NCBI GenBank assembly: GCA_945861535.1 | Contig: CAMAUZ010000023.1 | Location: 1 to 64,000, forward strand | Source of the DNA: Akkermansia muciniphila | Lineage (GTDB): Bacteria > Verrucomicrobiota > Verrucomicrobiia > Limisphaerales > BJHT01 | DNA: 64,000 nt | Direction of reading: 5' to 3' | Part shown: positions 48,640 through 58,231 of the stretch, in pieces | How the letters are laid out: each line of letters starts with the position of its first letter | Position numbering within the stretch: position 1 is the first letter of the stretch | Notes under the pieces: model-generated | What the model was told of the DNA's origin: nothing | The model's input: only the letters and a program-made list of their open reading frames with translations | Databases searched by the model: none | Program-made: the position numbers and the translations under genes

Positions 48640-50091
48640 TCAGGCAAACACATCCCGCACCGCCTTGCCCTTACCGTCCTCCGTTGCGTAAAACGGCCGC
48701 CCCTCGATGTCGAACGCCGTCTTCGGGTTGACGCCCATCGCGGTGAAAATGGTCGCGTGCAAGTCCATGACGGGCACGGGATTTTTCACCGCCAGCAGCG
48801 GACGCTCATCAGCGGTCGCTCCGTAAACGAAGCCGCGTTTCATGCCGCCGCCGAACATCACCACGCTCGTACCGCCGGTGAAATGCCGGTGCAGCCCGTA
48901 GTGTTTGCGTTCCTTCAACGTCTCGCTCGGCGCGGTCGCCTGGTCGCGCGCGTTCGAGCCGGGGACGCCCTCGACCATCGCGTCGCGGCTGAACTCGCTG
49001 GCGATGACGACGAGCGTGCGGTTCAGGAGTCCGCGCGTCTCAAGATCGCGGATGAGCTGGGCAATTGGCGCATCCATTTGTTTGTGCATGCCGGCGACCG
49101 TGTCGTGGCCGTTGGCGTGCGTGTCCCAGTGCAGAAACGGTACGTACTCAGTCGTGACTTCAACAAAACGCGCGCCGTTCTCGACGAGGCGCCGCGCGAG
49201 CAGACAGCCCTGGCCGAAGCGGCCGGTGTTGTACTTCGCGTAGCTCTCCTTCGCTTCGAGCGAGATGTCGAAGGCTGTGCGCTCCTTCGCGCTGAGCAGC
49301 CGGTGCGCGTTGTCCATCGAGCGCAGCAGCGATTCCTGCTGGTGATCGCTCAGGTATTCGCGGTGCGGATTCCGGTCCACGAGTTTGCGATAGAGGCTGT
49401 AGCGATTGTCGAAACGGCCCGGTTCCATGCCCTTGGGCGGGCGCACGGACTGCGCGGCGTCGTCGGGATACGGCAGGTTCATCGGGCCGAATTCGCTGCC
49501 GAAAAAGCCCCCCGTGGTGAACGCCTTCAGCTCTTCCTGTTCGCCCACGCCCTCGAGCCGCTGACCGACATTGATAAATGCCGGCATCACCGGATTGCGC
49601 GGTCCGAGTACTTTACCCATCCACGCACCGAGATGCGGACACGCCACGGTCTGCGGCGGCACGTAGCCCGTGTGCCAGTGATACTGATGCCGCGAATGGA
49701 GAATGTGTCCGAGGTCCGGCTGCGTGGCGCTGCGGATGAGCGTCGCGCGGTCCATGACCTGCGCGATGCTCTCGAGGCCCGCGCAAATTTTCACGCCGTC
49801 CACCGACGTGGGAATTGCCGGGAACGTGCTGAGAATGTTCTTCACCGGCGCGCCGACCTCGAAGGGCTGATAGCGCTTCGGATCGAATGTGTCCGGGGCG
49901 GCCATGCCGCCGCCCATCCAGATCAAAATGCACGCGTCGGCGGTGGCCTTGGGATGCGTGATCTTCTCGCCACCGGGCGTGGCGGCGAGCAGGCGCGGTG
50001 CGCCGAGGGACATGGTGGCGGTGGTGGCGGCGGCGAGCTTTTTGAGGAAGTCGCGGCGCGTGTCGTGGGGGTCGAGGGGCAGTGAGTTCAT
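48640..50091 (-). CDS. DUF1501 protein with Tat-type leader
   Basis: A 483-residue protein with a twin-Arg leader (TRRDFLKKLAAATTATMSLG). The mature protein has ILIWMGGGMAAPDTFDPKRY and later LGHILHSRHQYHWHTGY and DTHANGHDTV, characteristic for DUF1501 (sulfatase-like alkaline-phosphatase superfamily). Such genes are numerous in Planctomycetes and Verrucomicrobia and normally follow a DUF1549/DUF1553 (PSD1) cytochrome-like gene. No such partner is next to it. It may act on a secreted sulfated or phosphorylated substrate; the substrate is unknown. Confidence 0.88.
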   Translation of the reverse strand: MNSLPLDPHDTRRDFLKKLAAATTATMSLGAPRLLAATPGGEKITHPKATADACILIWMGGGMAAPDTFDPKRYQPFEVGAPVKNILSTFPAIPTSVDGVKICAGLESIAQVMDRATLIRSATQPDLGHILHSRHQYHWHTGYVPPQTVACPHLGAWMGKVLGPRNPVMPAFINVGQRLEGVGEQEELKAFTTGGFFGSEFGPMNLPYPDDAAQSVRPPKGMEPGRFDNRYSLYRKLVDRNPHREYLSDHQQESLLRSMDNAHRLLSAKERTAFDISLEAKESYAKYNTGRFGQGCLLARRLVENGARFVEVTTEYVPFLHWDTHANGHDTVAGMHKQMDAPIAQLIRDLETRGLLNRTLVVIASEFSRDAMVEGVPGSNARDQATAPSETLKERKHYGLHRHFTGGTSVVMFGGGMKRGFVYGATADERPLLAVKNPVPVMDLHATIFTAMGVNPKTAFDIEGRPFYATEDGKGKAVRDVFA

Positions 50092-50196
50092 GGGTGGAGG
50101 GGGAAAGTAATTAGTAATTAGTTTGTGGGGTTCGGTGGCAACGGTTCATTCAATGGCGGTTTGACGGCGGAGGGGTGGCTGGGTGGTCAGGGAATT

Positions 50197-50601
50197 TCAT
50201 TTCCAGGGATTCAACACTTTGCAGCCCATGCGCTCGAACGGGCTGACATCCCGGGTGACCATTGTGAAGCCCCGCGAGAGCGCGATGGCCGCGATGAAGG
50301 AATCGCGCAGGGGCAGTGGCTGGCGCACCTCGGCGGTCACTTGGCCCCACTTCGCTGCGGCGCGGGAGTCGAAGTTCAGGAGGCGGTAGCGGCGTGGGAG
50401 GTCGTTGGCGAAGGCTTTGATCCGCGCGTAGTCGGGATGCCCCGTCGGTAAGAGATGAAAGCCCTGCCACACCTCCCCCAGCGAAATTGTGGTTGTGAAG
50501 AGCCGCGCCGAGTCATGGGCATCGTGCCAAGCCATCACGTTGGCATTCGCACGCGGCTTGCTGAATTCACTCACCACGTTGGTGTCGAGGACGAAGTTCA
50601 C
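50197..50601 (-). CDS. PIN-domain toxin (VapC-like)
   Basis: A 134-residue PIN-domain protein. Acidic positions are Asp in VLDTNVVSEF (about 6), Glu in SLGEVWQG (about 43), Asp in LRDSFIAAIA (about 99) and Asp in TRDVSPFER (about 117). They correspond to the Mg-binding site of VapC ribonucleases. The start overlaps the stop of the upstream antitoxin gene by 4 bases (ATGA). It differs in sequence from the PIN protein at 22973-23362. Confidence 0.9.
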   Translation of the reverse strand: MNFVLDTNVVSEFSKPRANANVMAWHDAHDSARLFTTTISLGEVWQGFHLLPTGHPDYARIKAFANDLPRRYRLLNFDSRAAAKWGQVTAEVRQPLPLRDSFIAAIALSRGFTMVTRDVSPFERMGCKVLNPWK

Positions 50602-50849
50602 AGCTTCACACGCTGCACGAGATCATCGGGCATTCGCGGCGGTTCCCAGTCCGTGGTTCTGCGAATCGAGTCATACCAGGCGTTCAATTCCGCGATCGTC
50701 TGCTGGCGTTTGGGCTTGCGACGCGGTTTGGCCGGCGGCTTGGCGGCGCGGGGCCGCGGCTTCATTTGTGCCAACCAGTCAAGCAGCGCCGAGGCCTCGG
50801 TTTCCGAGAGGCGCTGCACTTTTTTCACGGCGAGTTCCACGGTGCTCAT
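50598..50849 (-). CDS. antitoxin of the PIN-domain pair
   Basis: An 83-residue protein. The N-terminus (STVELAVKKVQRLSETEASA) is a strand and helix that resembles a DNA-binding dimer; the middle is very basic (residues 30-52 with many Arg, Lys and Pro). The C-terminus ELNAWYDSIRRTTDWEPPRM should bind the toxin. It precedes and overlaps the PIN gene by 4 bases. The exact antitoxin family is not clear. Confidence 0.8.
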   Translation of the reverse strand: MSTVELAVKKVQRLSETEASALLDWLAQMKPRPRAAKPPAKPRRKPKRQQTIAELNAWYDSIRRTTDWEPPRMPDDLVQRVKL

Positions 50850-51029
50850 GGGCTGATAAATCGCTGAACGAGGATGGTTTTACAAGCTCGCGGACCATCG
50901 CAATGGGCCGGGATTTCCAGCGCGCCATCCCCTTTTGCCAACGCCTCGGCCTCTTAGGTATCGCCGGGCCGTGCGGCCGGACGGGCACGAGGCGGAGCGG
51001 GAGGCCGCCCGTTTTTCGGCGATCAAACG

Positions 51030-51857
51030 TCAGGGTTCGGGCTTCGCCTTGGGTGGCGGAAGCACCACTTTCATCCGCATGTCCACGCTGTCTCCGCCCA
51101 GCTGAACCTCCGGGGTGAGCTTCACGGAAATCCCCTCCCCGTCGGCCTGGCCGCCGATTGAAATCGTGGCCTCGCTGCCGGAGCGCGTCACGAGGCGTGG
51201 GCTGGTGAGCACATCCACGCCGGTCGTCTGGGTCAGCGCGCGTACCAGTTCGGCACCGGCCTCCGGCGAAAAGGTGGAATAGCGCTCCGCGGCGCGGACC
51301 TCGGTGCGGAGTTCCTTCAGCCCCAGCGTTTCCACAGCGGCTTCCGGCACCTCGACGAACCGCGCGGCAATCACGACATTGCCGTCATCCAACCGCGTGG
51401 GCGTCAGCAAGGTGAATATCCGTTTCCCCGCGGACTGGGATTGCCAGCCACCGCTCACCATCGTCTCGCCGAAACTCAGGCGCACGGTCGCATCGAGGGT
51501 CAACGGGGCCGAACTGTCATCAACTGGCGGAGGTGGCGGGGGCACGTCGGCCAGCTTCCGAATCTGGGCGCGTGGCGGGGTGGACGACGATTGCGCCCGC
51601 AGCCGGCGCAATTCCGCCGCGTCCGCGCGCAGTTTGGCCAGGTCGTTGGGATTGGGCACATGGGAGGCGAGTGCGGCGATTTCCTTGCGCTGCGTGGTGT
51701 TCTCGGCTTCGAGCCGAATCAGTTGGTCGCCCGCCTGTTGCGCGCGTTCGCGAAGCGCCGCCAGTTCGTTCCGCGCAGTCCGTTGCTCGCGCACGGCGTT
51801 GATCGCCACGAAGACGGCGACCAGTCCGATGACCAATGAAATTGCAGTCACTCTCAT
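51030..51857 (-). CDS. secretin-like/coiled-coil membrane-anchored protein
   Basis: A 275-residue protein. One N-terminal membrane helix (ISLVIGLVAVFVAINAV) is followed by a coiled coil (residues about 25-95, with regular Leu/Ala/Arg/Glu). The C-terminal part contains VDVLTSPRLVTRSGSEATIS, as in the short secretin-type domain of GspD/PilQ proteins. It stands 33 bases downstream of nuoN, so it may be transcribed with the complex I genes, but no link to respiration is known. Confidence 0.6.
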   Translation of the reverse strand: MRVTAISLVIGLVAVFVAINAVREQRTARNELAALRERAQQAGDQLIRLEAENTTQRKEIAALASHVPNPNDLAKLRADAAELRRLRAQSSSTPPRAQIRKLADVPPPPPPVDDSSAPLTLDATVRLSFGETMVSGGWQSQSAGKRIFTLLTPTRLDDGNVVIAARFVEVPEAAVETLGLKELRTEVRAAERYSTFSPEAGAELVRALTQTTGVDVLTSPRLVTRSGSEATISIGGQADGEGISVKLTPEVQLGGDSVDMRMKVVLPPPKAKPEP

Positions 51858-51890
51858 AAGCGTCGGCAGCTAGCCGCTCCCGACCAGTGA

Positions 51891-53330
51891 TTATCTCAAC
51901 GCCCTCACCGCAGCCGTCGCGAAATTCACGACCCAGCCCGGGAAGAGTCCGAGGAAAAGCATCCCCGCCGCGCACGCCCAGAGGCACAGCCGCATCGGCG
52001 TCGAGATGGCGATGGGCGAGAGATCGGTGACATCCTTCGACCAGTAGATCGCCTGGATGACGCCGAAATAATAGTAGAGCGAAATCACCACGCCGAGCAC
52101 CGCCGCGCCGAGCAGCCAGTAGTAGCAAGCATTGCCCGAAGCCTGTTCCACGACGGATTTCAGCAGCAGGAATTTCCCGAAGAAACCCGCCAGCGGCGGC
52201 ACGCCCGCGAGCGAAACCATCGCCAACGTGAGCATCGCCGCGAGCATCGGCGATCGCTGGCTGAGGCCCGCCAGCGCCGTGATGTCTTCGCCTTCGACCT
52301 GCCGCAGCACGAGCGTCAGAACGAGGAACGCCGCCAGCACCGTGAACACGTAACCGGCCAGATAATAGAGCAGCGCCGACTGTCCCGCCGCGCTCAACGC
52401 CGCCACGCCCAGCAGCAGATAGCCCGCGTTCGAGATGCTCGAGTAGCCCAGCAGACGCTTGAGATTCCGCTGCGGCAGCGCGCACAAATTGCCATAGAGA
52501 ATCGTGACGCCCGCGAGAACCATCAGCAGCGTCGGCCAGTGCGCGGTGATCTGCGGCGCCGCACCGAACAGCACGCGCAGCAGCAGCACGAAGCCCGCCG
52601 CCTTCGATCCCACCGCGAGGAAAGCCGTCACCGGCGTCGGCGAGCCTTGATACACATCCGGCGCCCACATCTGAAACGGGAACGCCGCAATCTTGAAACC
52701 CAGCCCCACGATCACGAGCAGCAGGCCGATGAGGAAAATCTTGTTCGTCACGAACTGCGGCGCGACCACCGCAATCTCGCCAAAGTTCAACTTCGCCGTC
52801 GTCCCGTAAATCAGCGCGATGCCGAACACCATGAACGCCGACGAAAGCGCGCCGAGGATCAGATACTTGACGCCCGCCTCTAGCGACAACGCGCGGTTCC
52901 GCTGAAAACTCGTCAGCACGTAAAACGTCACCGTGATCAATTCCACCGCCACGAACAGCAGCGCGAAGTCATTCGTGGACGCGGCGAACAGCATCCCCGC
53001 CAGCGCGAACTGCACCAACGCGAAGAACTCCGACAGGCCCGCTTGCAGCTTGTCGAAAAACTCGACCGCCATCACCAGCACCACGACGCCGGAAAAGAGG
53101 AACAGCCGCTTGAAGAAAACCGCCAGCGTGTCCTGCACATACATCTTGCCGAACGCGTGCGTCGTCTCCGGCACCGCCGCGAGGCAACTGCCGAGCAGCA
53201 GGAGCAGCAGCACACCCGCCGCCGCGTAGCCCAGCGTGCGACGGCGCTCCACCGGCAGCCACAGGTCCAGCAGCAACAGCCCGAGGCCGAGCACCACCAC
53301 CACAATTTCGAGCACCAACGGATTGTTCAT
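51891..53330 (-). CDS. nuoN: NADH-quinone oxidoreductase subunit N
   Basis: A protein of 479 residues from the ATG at 53330. A membrane arm subunit of complex I with about 14 hydrophobic helices and an antiporter-like core. Conserved features include FALAGMLFAASTNDFALLFV (a Mrp-like helix), MWAPDVYQGSPTPVTAFLAV and YSSISNAGYLLLGVAAL, which contain key Lys and Glu residues of proton channels. It lies 13 bases downstream of nuoM. It ends the nuo gene row and is followed by a secretin-like gene. Confidence 0.95.
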   Translation of the reverse strand: MNNPLVLEIVVVVLGLGLLLLDLWLPVERRRTLGYAAAGVLLLLLLGSCLAAVPETTHAFGKMYVQDTLAVFFKRLFLFSGVVVLVMAVEFFDKLQAGLSEFFALVQFALAGMLFAASTNDFALLFVAVELITVTFYVLTSFQRNRALSLEAGVKYLILGALSSAFMVFGIALIYGTTAKLNFGEIAVVAPQFVTNKIFLIGLLLVIVGLGFKIAAFPFQMWAPDVYQGSPTPVTAFLAVGSKAAGFVLLLRVLFGAAPQITAHWPTLLMVLAGVTILYGNLCALPQRNLKRLLGYSSISNAGYLLLGVAALSAAGQSALLYYLAGYVFTVLAAFLVLTLVLRQVEGEDITALAGLSQRSPMLAAMLTLAMVSLAGVPPLAGFFGKFLLLKSVVEQASGNACYYWLLGAAVLGVVISLYYYFGVIQAIYWSKDVTDLSPIAISTPMRLCLWACAAGMLFLGLFPGWVVNFATAAVRALR

Positions 53331-53343
53331 GAAAATGTCAGTT

Positions 53344-54882
53344 TCAACGCGCCCGCACCGCCAGCGCCGCCGTCGGAGCTTCCGCCGTCTGCGCCGCAAC
53401 GGCCTTGGTGGCGGGCTTGAGCAATGCCGCCACGCTCGGCGTGATCTTCCGCGTCAGCAGGCCCGGGAAACAACCGAAGATCAGCAGCGCCGCCAGCAGC
53501 AGGACAAACGGCACGCGCCGCCACCAGCCCGCGTCGGCCAGCGCCGCGTGCTTCTCCGCCAGCGGCCCGTGCAGGATGTTGCGGATGGCCCGCAGCATGT
53601 ACACCGCGCCGATGATCAGCGCGCCCCAGCACGCCAACACGGTCACGGTCTGGTAAACCTTCCACGCGCCAAACAGCACCATCGCTTCGCCCGCGAAGTT
53701 CGCGAAGCCCGGCAGCCCGCAGCCCGCCATCATCGCCATCACCAGTGCCGAGCCGATGAAGGGCAGCGGCCGCAGCAGCCCGCCCAGCTCGTCGATTTCC
53801 AGCGTGCGCGTCTGCGAATACAGATACCCGCTCAGCGCAAACGTCAGCGCCGCGAGAAACCCGTGCGCCACCATCACCAGCACAGCGCCGGTCACGCCGA
53901 TGAGGTTCAAGCTCGCGATGCCGAGGAACACAAAACCCATGTGCGCCACGCTCGAATTGCCGATCAGCAGATTCAGATTCTTCTGCCGCATCGCTACGAG
54001 GCCGCAGTAGAGGATGTTTCCGAGACAGAGCAGCGCCAGCAGGTTCAGCCATTCCACCGCGCCGTCCGGCAGGAGCGGCAACGCCACGCGGATCAAACCG
54101 TAGAGGCCGAATTTCTTCAGCACGCCCGCGTGCAACATCGCCGTGGCCGTCGGTGCCGCGCCGTAGCCGAGCGGCGCCCAAGTGTGAAACGGCCAGAGCG
54201 AAACCAAGATGCCGAACCCAAACATCAACAGCGGGAAAATCAGCGTCTGCGCACGCACCGCCATCGGATACGCCTTGAAGTGCTTCGTGATCGCCACGAG
54301 GTCGAACGTCCGCGCATCCACCGGCAGTTGCAGATAAAGCGCGATCAACCCGATTAACGCGATCAGCGCGCCGAGGCTCAAATAGAGCGTGATCTGATAG
54401 GTCGCGTAGTTGCGCTGCTCACCGCGGCCCCACACGCCGATCATGATGAACGTCGGCACCAGCGCGAACTCGTGGAAGAAGTAGAAGAAGAACAAGTCCA
54501 GCGACGCAAACGCCCCGAGGATGCCGCCGGTCATGAACAGCAGCAGCGTGTAAAATTCCTTCTGCCGCCGGTCGATGTCCCACGACACACACGCCGCGGC
54601 AAACGCCACGATGGCCCCCATCAAGATCAGCCCCAGGTTCACCCCATCCACGCCGACGTGATAGCTGATCTTCAGCCCTGCGACCCAGCTTACCTTCTGC
54701 ACAAACTGATACCCCGCCACGCCCGTCTCGAAGCGCAGGAACAGCACGACCGACAGCAGCATGGAAACCGCCGTGGCCGCCAGCGCCACTAGCCGCGAGG
54801 CCCAGCGGAAATTGGCCGGCACGAACAGCAGGAAGATTCCCGCCAGCAGGGGACAACCGATGATGTAGGTCAGTAGTGACAT
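53344..54882 (-). CDS. nuoM: NADH-quinone oxidoreductase subunit M
   Basis: A 512-residue membrane protein with about 14 helices. It has the antiporter motifs FHEFALVPTFIMIGVWG (conserved Glu), LWPFHTWAPLGYGAAPTATA and AHMGFVFLGIASLNLIGVTG. Together with NuoL and NuoN it forms proton channels. It is 19 bases downstream of nuoL and 13 upstream of nuoN. The C-terminus has an Ala/Thr-rich tail of 25 residues that is longer than usual. Confidence 0.95.
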   Translation of the reverse strand: MSLLTYIIGCPLLAGIFLLFVPANFRWASRLVALAATAVSMLLSVVLFLRFETGVAGYQFVQKVSWVAGLKISYHVGVDGVNLGLILMGAIVAFAAACVSWDIDRRQKEFYTLLLFMTGGILGAFASLDLFFFYFFHEFALVPTFIMIGVWGRGEQRNYATYQITLYLSLGALIALIGLIALYLQLPVDARTFDLVAITKHFKAYPMAVRAQTLIFPLLMFGFGILVSLWPFHTWAPLGYGAAPTATAMLHAGVLKKFGLYGLIRVALPLLPDGAVEWLNLLALLCLGNILYCGLVAMRQKNLNLLIGNSSVAHMGFVFLGIASLNLIGVTGAVLVMVAHGFLAALTFALSGYLYSQTRTLEIDELGGLLRPLPFIGSALVMAMMAGCGLPGFANFAGEAMVLFGAWKVYQTVTVLACWGALIIGAVYMLRAIRNILHGPLAEKHAALADAGWWRRVPFVLLLAALLIFGCFPGLLTRKITPSVAALLKPATKAVAAQTAEAPTAALAVRAR

Positions 54883-54901
54883 GCCCGGTTCGCTCGAAAG
54901 T

Positions 54902-56791
54902 TCAGTGTCCGTTTCCGATCACAAATATCAGCAGCAGCGCCACGCCCAGCACGAACAGGAACGTGTAGGTCTGCAAATTGCCTGTCTGCACCAGCCGCAA
55001 CGCGCGACCGAACAGCTCCGTGGTTCCATGCGCGCCGCGCACCAGCAGCCCCGCGATGATCCAGCGGTCCACAAACTGCGCGAACCGCGCCAGCGCCTCT
55101 TGCGTGAGCGCGATCAGAAAGTCGTAAATCTCGTCGAAGTAGAAGCGGTTCTTCATCCCGCGCGCGAGCGCTCCGAGCCGCTGCGGCAGCGGGTCCAATG
55201 CGGCGTTCTGGTAAAACTCGCGCGCGAAGGCAAAGCCGAAGACCACTGCAATCAAACCGCCCAGCGCGGCGAGCGGCGCGTGATTGATCGGGGCGAAGAG
55301 TTGTTCGAGGAACGGCAAATTCTGCACCCCGTGACCGTCGCCCAGCGCCCCGCTGAACAACGCCTCGATGCCCCAGAAGCCCGCCAGCGCGCTCGGCACC
55401 GCCAGCACCCGCAGCGGCCAGACCATCACCGGCGGCGACTCATGCGCGTGCGAGGCCGCATCCGTCCGCGCGCCGCCGAGGAAAGCCACGTAGTAAAGCC
55501 GGAACATGTAGAAGGTGGTGAGTCCCGACACCGCCACCGCCAGCACGAAGAGACCGACGCTGTGTTCCACCGCCGCCGCGAGGATGGCGTCCTTGCTGAA
55601 AAATCCGCTGAACGGAGGCACGCCGCACAACGCCAGCGTGCCCACCAGGAAGGTCCAGTGCGTGACCGGCAGCTTCTTCTTCAACCCGCCCATCTGCCAG
55701 ATGTCCTGCTCGTGATGCAGCGCATGAATCACCGAGCCGGCGCCGAGAAAGAGCATCGCCTTGAAGAACGCGTGCGTCGTGAGATGAAACATCGCCGCCG
55801 TCGGCGCGTGAACCCCGACCGCCAGCACCATGTAGCCAAGCTGCGAGAGCGTGGAGTAGGCGAGGATGCGCTTGATGTCATTCTGTTGCACCGCCATCAG
55901 CGCGGCCAGCAGCGCGGTAAATCCGCCGATCCAGCCGATGACTTCCAACGCGTGGGAGCCAGGAACACTCAGGAGGAAGAACACCCGGCACAGCATGTAA
56001 ACCCCCGCCGCCACCATCGTCGCCGCATGGATCAACGCGCTGACCGGGGTCGGGCCTTCCATCGCGTCCGGCAGCCAGACATGCAGCGGGAACTGCGCGC
56101 TCTTGCCCATCGCGCCGCAGAAAATCAGCAGACCCGCCGCCGTCGCGCATGCACCCAGCGCGGCAGGATTCTTGAACAACTCATCCTGCAACACACTGAA
56201 GTTCAGCGAACCGAGCAGAGACCACACCGTCAGGATGCCGAGCATGAAACCGAAGTCACCGAGGCGGTTGGTGAGAAACGCCTTCTTGCACGCATCCGCC
56301 GCCGAGGGTTTCTCATACCAGAAACCAATCAGGAGATAGCTCGAGACCCCGACCAGTTCCCAAAAAATGAACATCTGGAGCAGGTTGTTGGAGAGTACGA
56401 TCCCCAGCATCGAGAAGGTAAACAGACTCAGGCTCGCGAAGTAACGCGCCACACTGCGGTCCTCGTGCATGTAGCCATAGGAATAGACATGAATCGCCCC
56501 GCCCACGCCCGTGACAATGAGCAGCATCATCAGGCTCAACGCATCAAGCCTAAGTCCGAAGTCCACCTGCAAATCACCGACCTCCAGCCAGGTGACTATC
56601 AGCTCCCTCCGCTGCGGCTCCCAGCCGGAGGCGGCGATGAAGATGACGGTCAGGATGAACCCAATGACCACCGCGCCGATGGACACCTTCGCGCTCAGTT
56701 CGCGATCCTTCAGCGTAAACAGCGCGATGCCCGCCGCGGCAAAGAGCGGCAGGAACAAAACGATCCAAGGTATGGCGTGGAGAGCTTGCAT
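54902..56791 (-). CDS. nuoL: NADH-quinone oxidoreductase subunit L
   Basis: A 629-residue membrane subunit with the proton-channel core: IFWELVGVSSYLLIGFWYEK, LHVWLPDAMEGPTPVSALIH and YSTLSQLGYMVLAVGVHAP, with conserved Glu, Lys and His. The long C-terminal segment (RFYFDEIYDFLI, then further helices) fits the lateral helix and final transmembrane helix. It is 468 bases downstream of nuoK; this gap holds palindromic repeats and splits the nuo row. Confidence 0.96.
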   Translation of the reverse strand: MQALHAIPWIVLFLPLFAAAGIALFTLKDRELSAKVSIGAVVIGFILTVIFIAASGWEPQRRELIVTWLEVGDLQVDFGLRLDALSLMMLLIVTGVGGAIHVYSYGYMHEDRSVARYFASLSLFTFSMLGIVLSNNLLQMFIFWELVGVSSYLLIGFWYEKPSAADACKKAFLTNRLGDFGFMLGILTVWSLLGSLNFSVLQDELFKNPAALGACATAAGLLIFCGAMGKSAQFPLHVWLPDAMEGPTPVSALIHAATMVAAGVYMLCRVFFLLSVPGSHALEVIGWIGGFTALLAALMAVQQNDIKRILAYSTLSQLGYMVLAVGVHAPTAAMFHLTTHAFFKAMLFLGAGSVIHALHHEQDIWQMGGLKKKLPVTHWTFLVGTLALCGVPPFSGFFSKDAILAAAVEHSVGLFVLAVAVSGLTTFYMFRLYYVAFLGGARTDAASHAHESPPVMVWPLRVLAVPSALAGFWGIEALFSGALGDGHGVQNLPFLEQLFAPINHAPLAALGGLIAVVFGFAFAREFYQNAALDPLPQRLGALARGMKNRFYFDEIYDFLIALTQEALARFAQFVDRWIIAGLLVRGAHGTTELFGRALRLVQTGNLQTYTFLFVLGVALLLIFVIGNGH

Positions 56792-57259
56792 CCGTCAGTA
56801 GTCTCGTGCGGAGAACGTGGTAAGTGACCGGGATTGGCGGCGGAGCACCCGGAGCGCGGCGTTCACGCCGCAGAAACGTCCGCCTGAAACAGTAGCTCGC
56901 GAATAACCCAAGCCCCGCAACGGCGCCGCCGGCGAAGCCGCCGGGTAGCACAGGCCACTGGCCTGTGCCGAGCGGCGACTCGCCGCTCGAAACGGAAGAG
57001 ATGCACCAACTCTTTCCGACGTCGGTTGCCAAGAGAAGCCTTCCTTCCGCTCCGTCCGGCCAGTGGCCGGACGGCACAGGCGGGCCGCCTGTGCAACCCG
57101 GTTCCATTGCGGCGATCTGGATAACCCAGGCGCTCCCGTTGCTCGCGCGGCCGCTGCGGCCTGAAGGCCGCGCTCCGTCCGCGCCTCGGCGCGTTTGCAC
57201 CTACAGAGAATTTCCAGATAGGTTGAAAGTTTCATGTCGATGACAGTGCGCGAGTTAGT
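56792..57259. repeat. palindrome-rich gap between nuoK and nuoL
   Basis: The 468-base gap contains several strong dyads: CACAGGCCACTGGCCTGTG (56949-56967), GAGCGGCGACTCGCCGCTC directly behind it, TCCGGCCAGTGGCCGGA (57056-57072) and GCGGCCTGAAGGCCGC (57156-57171). The last is shared with 29104-29119. No convincing gene is present. The region could end or slow transcription between the two parts of the nuo operon. Confidence 0.6.
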
Positions 57260-57574
57260 TCAAAGTTTCATCGAAGTCAGATCCTCGACATGCGCCGACT
57301 TGCGCTTGCGGAACAGCGCGACGATCAGCGCCAGTCCGACCGCCACTTCCGCCGCCGCCACGGTGATGATGAAGAACACCATCACCTGGCCGTTGAGATT
57401 GTGGTTGTAGCGGGAGAAGGCCACCAGCGCGAGGTTCGCCGCGTTGAGCATCAGTTCGAGCGACATGTAGATCACCAGCAGGTTGCGGCGCATGATCACG
57501 CCCAGCAACCCGAGGCAGAACAACGCCGCGCTCACCACCAGGTAATGTTCCAAACCAACCGGAGGCAGGCTCAT
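57260..57574 (-). CDS. nuoK: NADH-quinone oxidoreductase subunit K
   Basis: A 104-residue protein with three membrane helices. The conserved helix includes [18 protein letters not shown], with the Glu important in the proton path, then [19 protein letters not shown] with a second conserved Glu. It overlaps nuoJ by 4 bases. Length and motifs are typical. Confidence 0.95.
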   Translation of the reverse strand: MSLPPVGLEHYLVVSAALFCLGLLGVIMRRNLLVIYMSLELMLNAANLALVAFSRYNHNLNGQVMVFFIITVAAAEVAVGLALIVALFRKRKSAHVEDLTSMKL

Positions 57575-58071
57575 TTCAAATCCTTTTTGCTCAGGAGAAT
57601 CGCCCCCACCATCGCCACCAGCAGCAGCACGGAGAGGATTTCAAACGGCAGCAGATATTGCGTGAAAAGTATCTTCCCCAGCACCGGCGTCGTGCCCTCG
57701 CCCTGCGGAATCAATCCCTTGCCCGGATGAGTTCCGACAATGCTCGCCACCATCACCGCCGCAAACGCGCCGACCGAAACCAGCCCGGTCGCAATGCCAA
57801 ACACCTTGATCTTCCGCCGCGCCTCCTCCTTGAGATCGAGCAGCATGACAACGAACAGGAACAACACCATCACCGCGCCCGCATAGACCAGTATCTGCAC
57901 CGCCGCGAGAAAGAAGGCGTGGAGCAACACAAACAGCCCCGCCATCGACACAATCGCCAGCACCAGAAACATCGCGCTGGTCACGGGATTCCTGCTGAGC
58001 GGATTGACCACGACCATGAGACCGCAGAGCAGTGTCAGCGCGGCGAAGAGATAAAAGAGTGCGTCCTGCAT
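57571..58071 (-). CDS. nuoJ: NADH-quinone oxidoreductase subunit J
   Basis: A 166-residue protein with five membrane helices: [17 protein letters not shown], then the conserved [20 protein letters not shown] (typical NuoJ helix 3), and two more. It overlaps nuoK by 4 bases. A 160-base gap to nuoI holds a short TTGAGCTTTGAGCTTT-like repeat and no gene. Confidence 0.94.
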   Translation of the reverse strand: MQDALFYLFAALTLLCGLMVVVNPLSRNPVTSAMFLVLAIVSMAGLFVLLHAFFLAAVQILVYAGAVMVLFLFVVMLLDLKEEARRKIKVFGIATGLVSVGAFAAVMVASIVGTHPGKGLIPQGEGTTPVLGKILFTQYLLPFEILSVLLLVAMVGAILLSKKDLK

Positions 58072-58231
58072 GAATCAAAAATTCCCGCCGCCAATGTTGC
58101 CGCCCGCTTGCCCCGTCAACGCCGCCGCGCCAAAGCAAGCTAGGTCCAGCCAACGAACATTCTCCACTGGAGCTTGTCCCTTGGTGCTTCCCTTGAGCTT
58201 TGAGCTTTGTCCTTTGAGCTTCATTTACACT

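Noticed and set aside
54881..56827. 648-codon plus-strand frame
   Set aside because: Opposite nuoL; the His/Arg/Gln-rich product is a shadow of hydrophobic codons.
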